From Methanobacteriota archaeon (GTDB taxonomy: Archaea > Hydrothermarchaeota > Hydrothermarchaeia > Hydrothermarchaeales > JAADFM01): a stretch of 7,700 nt of DNA. Shown piece by piece: positions 1 to 4,943 of the stretch. The notes below the pieces were generated by a model that searched no databases, was not told the origin of the DNA, and saw nothing but the letters and a program-made list of their open reading frames with translations. How positions within the stretch are numbered: the stretch's first letter is position 1; the number at the start of each line of letters is the position of its first letter. The position numbers and the translations under genes are program-made. The stretch lies in assembly GCA_013152845.1 (NCBI GenBank), contig JAADFM010000061.1, forward strand, positions 1 through 7,700, given 5' to 3'.

Positions 1-369
1 GCCTACTCGGTCCAGATGACAGGGACGGTCATCAAGGAGGAGATACAGTCGGCGGGCACGGATTTCTCGCCGGGGCAGATGGCGGTCCTGGACCAGGCCC
101 TGCGACGGGCCGGGGAGGAGATACCCGGGAGAGTGGCCCTGAAGATGGAAGAGGAGGGCCAGGTCACAAGTGAGGAATTGAGGCCCCTCCTGGAAGAGCA
201 GCTGCGCCCCCTGCTTGCGCCGAGCACGTGGCTTTACATCGTGGTCTTTGCCACGGTCATGTCCGGGGTCTGGATAGTCCAGATGCCCTTCGGGGTCCTC
301 TGCGGCCTCTACGGCGTCCTCGTCTTCAGACGTGCTCCCTTCGGAAGAACTTGTGGGGGAGATGATTGA
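1..369 (+). CDS. 3' end of a hypothetical membrane-anchored protein (partial)
   Basis: The reading frame is open from the first base of the window (A-Y-S-V-Q-M...), so the gene starts upstream; the ATG at 16 need not be the start. The visible 122 residues have a charged, probably helical part (residues 1-72, including a Glu-rich stretch around 49-66) followed by about 33 mostly hydrophobic residues (77-109) interrupted by a Q-M-P-F-G turn, which could be one long or two short membrane segments. I do not recognise the family. The last 14 codons run through the 30-base repeat at 326-355 and stop just inside the toxin-antitoxin cassette. If the cassette were removed by recombination between the repeats, the frame would end ...C-V-G-stop instead of ...C-G-G-D-D-stop, so the cassette alters only the extreme C-terminus. 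Coding is clear; function is unknown. Confidence 0.7.
   Translation, partial: AYSVQMTGTVIKEEIQSAGTDFSPGQMAVLDQALRRAGEEIPGRVALKMEEEGQVTSEELRPLLEEQLRPLLAPSTWLYIVVFATVMSGVWIVQMPFGVLCGLYGVLVFRRAPFGRTCGGDD
326..355 (+). repeat. 30-base direct repeat, left copy (attachment-site-like)
   Basis: This stretch begins TCAGACGTGC and ends GAACTTGTG. It is identical over 30 bases, in the same orientation, to positions 1047-1076. On the minus strand it reads as the codons H-K-F-F-R-R-E-H-V followed by TGA, which is the exact end of the SIS gene at 1047-2312, but here it is detached from that gene. Outside the 30 bases the copies diverge (the next six bases match at four positions, then little). Near the middle is a small interrupted palindrome, CTTC-G-GAAG (339-347). 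The two copies bracket the toxin-antitoxin pair. I infer a recombination or attachment site; a simple duplication of the SIS tail is the alternative. Confidence 0.9.
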
Positions 370-393
370 CCACTCGGCGGCCCCTGGGGGAAA

Positions 394-403
394 TAGATAT
401 AAT
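394..403 (+). promoter_or_regulatory. TATA-box promoter of the toxin-antitoxin pair
   Basis: TAGATATAAT lies in an A-rich patch preceded by GGGGGAAA, which could serve as a BRE-like purine stretch. Its centre is about 25 bases upstream of the ATG at 425, the usual archaeal TATA-to-start-of-transcription distance, so the antitoxin mRNA would be leaderless. The box lies inside the repeat-bracketed unit, giving the cassette its own promoter. Confidence 0.6.
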
Positions 404-424
404 AGAAGGCGGACAAATAAGGGG

Positions 425-604
425 ATGAGCAAGATGACCATCAGTATCAAGGAAGTCTCGGAGTATCTCAGGGAGTTCGGTGTCCCTGGGAAGAGGAAAA
501 AGAAACTGGGGGAGAGCCTTCTGGGTAGTTTCGAGGGCGCCCTTCCCAAGGGAAAGTCTTCAACAGAGGCCGTAAGGGAACTGAGGGAACCCAGGTATGG
601 ATAG
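425..604 (+). CDS. Small antitoxin-like protein (VapB-type role), 59 aa
   Basis: The frame encodes a 59-residue, strongly basic protein directly upstream of the PIN-domain toxin, with an 8-base overlap (597-604). Gene order, size and overlap are those of type II toxin-antitoxin operons, where a small antitoxin binds and blocks the PIN nuclease and usually represses the shared promoter. I chose ATG 425 because it sits about 25 bases after the TATA box; ATG 434 (56 aa) is a possible alternative, and the in-frame ATG at 332 lies inside the repeat and upstream of the promoter. A basic K-R-K-K-K patch is at residues 23-27, and a helix-like tail S-S-T-E-A-V-R-E-L-R-E (45-55) ends in P-R-Y-G. That tail resembles antitoxin segments that bind PIN toxins, but I cannot see a clear ribbon-helix-helix, AbrB or Phd signature. 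The antitoxin role is inferred from context. Confidence 0.65.
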   Translation: MSKMTISIKEVSEYLREFGVPGKRKKKLGESLLGSFEGALPKGKSSTEAVRELREPRYG

Positions 605-1034
605 GGTATTCCTGGATTCGGACGTGCTCCTCAATGTCCTCTTGAAAGAGGAAGGAAAGGGCGGGGAAAAGCTGTGGGAGGCCCCGGTAAGAATCCTCAA
701 CCTAATCGGTGCCGGGCGGCTCTCTGGTTCTACCTCCATAATCAACCTCATGGAGATAAGAACCGTCCTGTCGAGGAAGAAGAAATGGAAAAAGGCTTTG
801 ATATTCCAAAAGGAAAAGGAACTCAAAGAATCCCTCGACATCCTAATCCCTACATGGACCGACCACATCAAGGCCGACAAGTATCACAGGGAGACATTCC
901 TATATCCGATGGACTGCCTGATTCTGACCCTTGCTGGAAATAACAACTACCAGCTGATTACCAGGGACTCAGGACTCCTCTCACAAGAGATTGTAGAATC
1001 TGTGAACCCCGACGATTTCGTTAAGACTGTATGA
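597..1034 (+). CDS. PIN-domain ribonuclease toxin (VapC-like), 145 aa
   Basis: This is a PIN-domain protein of typical VapC length. The four expected acidic metal ligands can be placed: D7 in the opening strand V-F-L-D-S-D-V, E53 in I-I-N-L-M-E-I, D106 in Y-P-M-D-C-L-I-L, and D124 in L-I-T-R-D-S-G-L. VapC proteins are Mg/Mn-dependent endoribonucleases, commonly cutting tRNA or rRNA and so stopping translation; the target here cannot be read from sequence. The ATG at 597 overlaps the end of the antitoxin gene, so the two should be translationally coupled. GC content is visibly below that of neighbours (hand counts: 22/60 at 781-840 and 26/60 at 901-960, against 41/60 at 3181-3240 in larC), suggesting horizontal acquisition. 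The gene ends 12 bases before the right-hand repeat and converges on the SIS gene. All catalytic residues are present, so it is probably functional. Confidence 0.9.
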   Translation: MDRVFLDSDVLLNVLLKEEGKGGEKLWEAPVRILNLIGAGRLSGSTSIINLMEIRTVLSRKKKWKKALIFQKEKELKESLDILIPTWTDHIKADKYHRETFLYPMDCLILTLAGNNNYQLITRDSGLLSQEIVESVNPDDFVKTV

Positions 1035-1046
1035 ACCCTCCCATCC

Positions 1047-1076
1047 TCAGACGTGCTCCCTTCGGAAGAACTTGTG
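1047..1076 (+). repeat. 30-base direct repeat, right copy (end of the SIS gene)
   Basis: This is identical over 30 bases to 326-355, with a start-to-start distance of 721 bases. It is exactly the last nine codons plus TGA stop of the SIS gene, read on the minus strand; the repeat boundary coincides with the last base of the stop codon. This copy is the one used by the SIS gene today. In a site-specific integration model it is the end supplied by the incoming element, restoring the gene, while the copy at 326-355 is the displaced original. Confidence 0.9.
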
Positions 1077-2312
1077 TGGGATGATGCCCTCGTCCTCCCC
1101 GACCTGGGCCACGATGGCGTTGGTGACCATGTAGGCCGAGGTCTCGAAGATGGGTATCCTGAACTTGTCGATGTCGGTGGGGCTGATGATGCTGTTGGAT
1201 GTGGAATCGATGAAGGCCTTCTCGTAGGCCTTCTTTATGGGCAGGTAGAGGATGTTCTCCTCCTGGCCCACGAACTCCAGGAGCCTGGTGAGCCTCGAGG
1301 AGCGGTTCATGGTGATGGCGAACACGTCCACCCCGGCCCTGTCGGCCCTCACCCTCTTTATCTCCCCGTCCTCCTCGGTCAGGCCCAGGGCGTCCATGGT
1401 CACGTCCAGTACGTCCAGTGTGTTCCCGCTGCCCGAGAGGACCACGCAGGCGTCCCCGGCCCGGAAGGGCTTGCGGTTAGAGTCGTCGTACATGAAGACC
1501 GACTTGTTTGCGTGGGCGAACCTCATCTCGAACTGCTCGGCCACGTGCCCCGAGCGGGAGACACCGTAGAAGACGAAGAGCCCGTGGCGGTTGGTGAGGC
1601 GCTTTATCCAGTTGGAGAGGTACTGGTGGTCCACCCAGTCCTCCAGCAGGGGCCTCAGGTTCTCCTCGAACACCTCCAGCCTCCGCCTGAACTCCGGGCA
1701 GGCAGTGCCGGACTTGCCTTCAAGCCTCCCCCTGATTTCCGGTACCAGGGCGTTCAGGAACAGCCAGAGCTTGAGTTCGAACTCCGAGCCCAGGGGGGAG
1801 AGTTCCTGGATGGCCTCGTCCACCTCCCTGTCCTCCTTGCTGTGGCTCTTCAGGATGACCACGCACCCCCCGGCATCCTTCACCAGGTTGTAGGCTGTGG
1901 AACCCTCCTTGCCGGTTATGAGAACGATCTTGGCCCCGTAGTCGATTGCCGTCCTGAGGTAGCGGTTGACCTCCTTGGTCTCCCCCGAGCCCGAGGCCGC
2001 CAGGATGAGGCTCGACCCGGATATGTATTTCAGGACACCGTCCCTCAGGGTGGCGGGATAGAACCTGTGGCGCTCCGAGAGCTTGAAGGTCACGTTGTAG
2101 AGCCCCTGGAGGAAGGACTGGGCGGAGAGGTTGCTCCTGCCCTTGCTCAGGATGTGGACCGTCCGGTGGGTGATGTCGCTGGAGAGATAGTCGCAAAAGG
2201 TGTCGGCGACTTCCCCGATTTCGGGGCACTCGAGGGAGGCCACGTCATCGAGGAACGCCATCTGGAGCCTGATGGATTCATAGAAGGTCCTGACCTCTTC
2301 TGGAACGTCCAT
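1047..2312 (-). CDS. Tandem SIS-domain protein, two PHI-like halves, 421 aa
   Basis: This is a predicted cytoplasmic sugar-phosphate isomerase or binding protein. Half 1 (about residues 35-195) contains S-K-G-R-S-N-L-S-A-Q (56-65), L-A-A-S-G-S-G-E-T (104-112) and S-P-L-G-S-E-F-E (172-179) with a following hydrophobic helix. Half 2 (about 225-421) contains Y-G-V-S-R-S-G-H-V-A (249-258), V-V-L-S-G-S-G-N-T (290-298) and a matching I-P-I-F-E-T-S helix (386-400). These are the phosphosugar-binding loops and tail of SIS proteins and look closest to 6-phospho-3-hexuloisomerase (HxlB/PHI), normally about 180 residues as a single domain. So this appears to be a duplicated, fused PHI-like protein; a bifunctional phosphoglucose/phosphomannose-type isomerase is an alternative. 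No glutaminase domain is present, which argues against GlmS. A GGAG sequence lies about 9 bases upstream of ATG 2312, and a TATA-like box is at 2338-2347. The last nine codons are duplicated at 326-355. Confidence 0.8.
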   Translation of the reverse strand: MDVPEEVRTFYESIRLQMAFLDDVASLECPEIGEVADTFCDYLSSDITHRTVHILSKGRSNLSAQSFLQGLYNVTFKLSERHRFYPATLRDGVLKYISGSSLILAASGSGETKEVNRYLRTAIDYGAKIVLITGKEGSTAYNLVKDAGGCVVILKSHSKEDREVDEAIQELSPLGSEFELKLWLFLNALVPEIRGRLEGKSGTACPEFRRRLEVFEENLRPLLEDWVDHQYLSNWIKRLTNRHGLFVFYGVSRSGHVAEQFEMRFAHANKSVFMYDDSNRKPFRAGDACVVLSGSGNTLDVLDVTMDALGLTEEDGEIKRVRADRAGVDVFAITMNRSSRLTRLLEFVGQEENILYLPIKKAYEKAFIDSTSNSIISPTDIDKFRIPIFETSAYMVTNAIVAQVGEDEGIIPHKFFRREHV

Positions 2313-2337
2313 TATGGGTTACTCCTTCCCTGTGGGG

Positions 2338-2348
2338 GGATATAAGGT
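2338..2348. promoter_or_regulatory. Shared TATA-like region for SIS gene and larC
   Basis: GGATATAAGG on the plus strand reads CCTTATATCC on the minus strand, so one box could serve both directions. It is about 30 bases from the SIS start (2312, minus) and about 40 bases from the larC start (2384, plus). That predicts a nearly leaderless SIS transcript and a short larC leader containing AAGGGG (2369-2374). The gap between the two starts is only 71 bases, so the genes are likely divergently expressed from this short stretch. Confidence 0.45.
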
Positions 2349-2383
2349 TTTTGTATCAGAAGCCACCAAGGGGTTAGCCAGAG

Positions 2384-3592
2384 ATGAAAACCCTCGTACT
2401 CAACCCTTCTTCAGGCATCAGCGGGAACATGCTCCTGGGGGCCCTCCTGGACCTCGGGGCAGATGCGGAAAGGACAGGCAGGATTGTGGAGGAGACCTCC
2501 CGGGTCTTCGGCTGCGAGGTGGTCCTGGAAACGCAGGCGGTCGAGAAGGCCGGCCTCAGGGCCCTCTGGGTGGACACCCGGGTCCAGGGGGACTGCGCAG
2601 TAAGCCACGGCAGCGTCTTCAAGAAGAAGGCCGCCCACCTGGCAGATACCCTCCTGTCCACCCGGGAGGGGAAGGCCTTCGCCGGGAAGGTCGTGGATAC
2701 CCTCCTTGAGGCAGAGGCCAGGGCCCACGGTGAGCCCCTGGACCACGTCCACCTCCACGAGCTGGGCTCCCCGGATACTGCCATTGACATCCTCGGGTGC
2801 GCCGCCGCCCTGGAGGACCTGGGGATTACACCGGGGGAGAAGGTCTATTCCTCCAGCGTGAACGTGGGCAGCGGCACCACCCCCACGGCCCACGGGAGCC
2901 TCCCGGTCCCGCCCCCGGCCACTGCCGAGATACTCAGGGAGTTCCAAATCCCCTTCTTCACCTCAGCCGAGCCACAGGAGCTGACCACCCCCACCGGGGC
3001 CGCCCTCCTGGCCAACCTGGTGGAGGCCTCCCCTCCTGCATCCCGCATCGTCTCCATCGGGCGGGGGGCCGGGACCTTCGAGACGGCCTCGCCCAACGTC
3101 CTCCAGGTCATCCTGTGCGAGACCGCGGGCGCCTTGAAGACCGAGGAGGTCACCGTCCTGGAGACCAACCTGGACGACGTCACCGGGGAGGTCCTGGGCA
3201 ATGCCGTGGACGTCCTCTATGCCATGGGCGCCCTGGACGTCCAGCTCATCCCCACCATCACCAAGAAGAACCGCCCCGGGCACATCCTCTCCCTCCTCTG
3301 CAGGGATGAGGACGCAGAGGACCTCGCCGCGGCCATAATGGCCGAGACCGGGACCCTGGGGGTGCGGGTGGCAAAGAGGCAGAAGAGGTTCGTGGCCGAA
3401 AGGGAGGAGGTCCAGGTCGATGTGGAGCTGGGGAATTTCAGGGGCAGGGCCAGGGTCAAGGTCTCAAAGGACGCCGGTGGCAGGGTCCTCAAGGCCAAGG
3501 CAGAGTTCGACGACGCCCTGGCGATATCGAAAAAGACCGGCATCCCGGTAAGAGAGGTCATCCGGGAGATTGAGAGGCGGGTCAATCCCTGA
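2384..3592 (+). CDS. larC: LarC, nickel insertion protein of nickel-pincer nucleotide synthesis, 402 aa
   Basis: LarC is a cytoplasmic CTP-dependent enzyme that inserts nickel into pyridinium-3,5-bisthiocarboxylic acid mononucleotide, the last step in making the nickel-pincer cofactor of lactate racemase-family (LarA) enzymes. Visible marks are the N-terminal S-S-G-I-S-G-N-M-L-L-G-A (9-20), H-V-H-L-H-E-L-G-S-P-D-T (121-132), a V-N-V-G-S-G...H-G segment (159-171), L-T-T-P-T-G-A-A-L (200-208) and E-T-N-L-D-D-V-T-G-E-V-L (260-271), then K-K-N-R-P-G-H (294-300). The length is normal for a complete LarC. In some bacteria larC is split by a programmed frameshift; here it is one uninterrupted frame. 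The usual S-G-D-M near the N-terminus is S-G-N-M here (N15). The gene converges on larB with an 11-base overlap of the 3' ends. ATG 2384 fits the N-terminus of the family. Confidence 0.93.
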   Translation: MKTLVLNPSSGISGNMLLGALLDLGADAERTGRIVEETSRVFGCEVVLETQAVEKAGLRALWVDTRVQGDCAVSHGSVFKKKAAHLADTLLSTREGKAFAGKVVDTLLEAEARAHGEPLDHVHLHELGSPDTAIDILGCAAALEDLGITPGEKVYSSSVNVGSGTTPTAHGSLPVPPPATAEILREFQIPFFTSAEPQELTTPTGAALLANLVEASPPASRIVSIGRGAGTFETASPNVLQVILCETAGALKTEEVTVLETNLDDVTGEVLGNAVDVLYAMGALDVQLIPTITKKNRPGHILSLLCRDEDAEDLAAAIMAETGTLGVRVAKRQKRFVAEREEVQVDVELGNFRGRARVKVSKDAGGRVLKAKAEFDDALAISKKTGIPVREVIREIERRVNP

Positions 3593-4361
3593 ACCTGGCC
3601 GCCCGGTTGGCGATGAGGCCTGCCACCACCCCGGCGGCGAAGCCGTTGTCGATGTTGACGGCACAAAGGCCCGGGGAGCATGACTGGAGGATGGACATGA
3701 GGGCGCTTTTTCCCTTACCGCCGTAGCCGTAGCCTGTGGATATGGGCAGCCCCACCACCGGCACGTCCAGCAGCCCGGCCACAACCGAGGGGAGGGCGCC
3801 CTCCATCCCGGCGGCCACCACCACGGCGTCCGCGTCCCTTTCTATAATCGCCCGGACGGCGGGCATGGTACGGTGGATTCCTGCTACCCCCACGTCGTAG
3901 AAGGTGAAGACCTCGCACCCCATCTCCTCGGCCATGACACGGGCCTCCTCGGCGGCCCGGATGTCGGTGGTCCCCGCAGCCAGGATGGCCACCCGGCCGC
4001 CGGTCTTTTGGGTCTTGTAATCAGGGGCCTTGACCACCAGGATGCCGGCCCTCTCCTCCTTCTTCACCCGGTAGTCCTCAGGTAGCTGCCCGGCGATGGT
4101 CTCCAGGCGCTCCCCGGAAAGCCTGGTCACGATGCAGCGGCCGCTCTTCTCGATGAAACCCCTGATAATCTCCAGGACCATGGCGTCGTCCTTGCCCTCC
4201 CCGAAGACGGCCTCCGGGGCCCCGGTGCGCATCTCCCGGCGGGTGTCGATGTTGCCCCAGTCGCAGATGCGCTCCACCTCGAAGAGCCGGATGGCCCTCT
4301 CGGCCTCCTCCAGGGATATCTTCCCGGCGGTGAGGTCCTGGAGTATCTTCCTCAAAGTCAT
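3582..4361 (-). CDS. larB: LarB, nicotinate adenine dinucleotide carboxylase/hydrolase, 259 aa
   Basis: LarB carries out the first step of nickel-pincer nucleotide synthesis: it carboxylates the pyridinium ring of nicotinic acid adenine dinucleotide and cleaves the phosphoanhydride, giving the dicarboxylated mononucleotide and AMP. The N-terminal region contains I-D-T-R-R-E-M-R-T-G-A-P-E-A-V-F-G-E-G-K (38-57), a LarB signature. The C-terminal, PurE-like part holds A-A-G-T-T-D-I (128-134), Y-D-V-G-V-A-G-I-H-R (155-164), A-G-M-E-G-A-L-P-S-V (184-193), S-T-G-Y-G (208-212), Q-S-C-S-P-G (226-231) and N-I-D-N-G-F (236-241). C228 aligns with the cysteine that forms the covalent substrate adduct in characterised LarB. 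The frame is open up to 4466, but I start at ATG 4361, where M-T-L-R-K-I-L matches the family and a TATA-like box lies about 26 bases upstream. The extra upstream 35 residues overlap the divergent promoter. Confidence 0.93.
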   Translation of the reverse strand: MTLRKILQDLTAGKISLEEAERAIRLFEVERICDWGNIDTRREMRTGAPEAVFGEGKDDAMVLEIIRGFIEKSGRCIVTRLSGERLETIAGQLPEDYRVKKEERAGILVVKAPDYKTQKTGGRVAILAAGTTDIRAAEEARVMAEEMGCEVFTFYDVGVAGIHRTMPAVRAIIERDADAVVVAAGMEGALPSVVAGLLDVPVVGLPISTGYGYGGKGKSALMSILQSCSPGLCAVNIDNGFAAGVVAGLIANRAARFRD

Positions 4362-4383
4362 GGTGATACTTCGGAGCAGGGGG

Positions 4384-4391
4384 TAAAAAGG
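4384..4391 (-). promoter_or_regulatory. TATA-like box upstream of larB
   Basis: On the minus strand this reads CCTTTTTA, centred about 26 bases before the larB ATG at 4361, which predicts a leaderless larB transcript. It is T-rich rather than a canonical TATA element, so this is a tentative call made on spacing and on being the only A/T-rich patch in a GC-rich gap. Confidence 0.4.
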
Positions 4392-4405
4392 TTTTTGGAG
4401 GAAAA

Positions 4406-4414
4406 ACTTTATCC
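4406..4414 (+). promoter_or_regulatory. TATA-like box upstream of the 168-aa hypothetical gene
   Basis: ACTTTATCC, preceded by GGAGGAAAA which could act as a purine-rich BRE, is centred about 27 bases upstream of ATG 4437. Transcription would then start within a few bases of the ATG. Together with the box at 4384-4391 it makes a compact divergent promoter region for larB and this gene. Confidence 0.5.
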
Positions 4415-4436
4415 CCTCCGGGGACCAGTTCCTACC

Positions 4437-4943
4437 ATGGGCAAGGACGAGCTCCTCAAGATTCACGCCCGCACCGGCCGCTACGGCATCGACAGCAGGG
4501 CAACCGGTACCATCGGCATGACCTACGGGGAGATGCTGGACCAGCTGGGCCTGGAGCCCGGGGAGGGCATCACCACCGCCGAGCTGGACATCCGCAACTT
4601 CCTGGACGAGAGGTCCCCGGAGTTCTTCTCAGGCTACAAGCTCATGGTCAAGTACGGCAGGTCCAGGCCGCCCCTGCCCTACAACATAACCATCTATCTG
4701 GAGGACCAGGACGGCCACATCCACGACTGGGTCTCCTTCTCGTTCTCCCCCAGGGGGAAGAAGAACGTCAGCATCGACTACCACCACACCCTGGGCAGGA
4801 TTCACAAGGGGGACAGCGAGTACTACGTGCGCAGGCTGAAAAAGTACGAGGACGAGGTGGTCCGGGTCTTCTCCAAGATAATCGGCGGGAGGGTGGAGTT
4901 CGAGTTCCCCAGGGTCAGCGACCAGGTCTCGGGGGAGCTCTAG
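4437..4943 (+). CDS. Hypothetical protein, 168 aa
   Basis: I do not recognise this protein. The frame could begin at TTG 4395, but ATG 4437 is the better start because it lies about 27 bases from a TATA-like box; GC-rich coding composition then runs to TAG 4943. The protein looks soluble and globular: no signal peptide or membrane segment, alternating charged and hydrophobic residues, a basic middle (K-Y-G-R-S-R-P, 72-78), probable beta strands at 82-105 (Y-N-I-T-I-Y-L-E-D then H-D-W-V-S-F-S-F), a histidine-containing I-D-Y-H-H-T-L (113-119) and a charged C-terminal helix (129-149). It is divergent from larB, sharing a 75-base promoter gap, which may mean co-expression but does not show a nickel-cofactor role. 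Its 3' end overlaps the 3' end of pyrC by 29 bases in convergent orientation. Confidence 0.7.
   Translation: MGKDELLKIHARTGRYGIDSRATGTIGMTYGEMLDQLGLEPGEGITTAELDIRNFLDERSPEFFSGYKLMVKYGRSRPPLPYNITIYLEDQDGHIHDWVSFSFSPRGKKNVSIDYHHTLGRIHKGDSEYYVRRLKKYEDEVVRVFSKIIGGRVEFEFPRVSDQVSGEL

Noticed and set aside
356..370. Longer relic of the SIS gene beyond the 30-base repeat
   Set aside because: I tested whether the SIS homology continues in frame beyond 355. Only four of the next six bases match and an A-T-C-A-T-C string aligns only with a 2-base gap, so the identity effectively ends at 30 bases.
332..424. 31-residue N-terminal extension of the antitoxin starting inside the left repeat
   Set aside because: It begins upstream of the TATA box at 394-403, so the expected transcript would not include it, and its sequence is not protein-like beyond the repeat.
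326..1076. CRISPR array
   Set aside because: There are only two copies of the repeat, 721 bases apart, with genes between them and an end that matches a coding-gene tail.
1053..2345. 430-residue open frame on the plus strand, opposite the SIS gene
   Set aside because: Its translation is rich in Gly, His, Val and Pro with no family motif, and it lies exactly opposite a protein with clear SIS motifs. It is a product of GC-rich codon bias.
4362..4466. 35-residue upstream extension of LarB
   Set aside because: It would run through the divergent promoter region and overlap the start of the 168-aa gene, and the family N-terminus fits the ATG at 4361.
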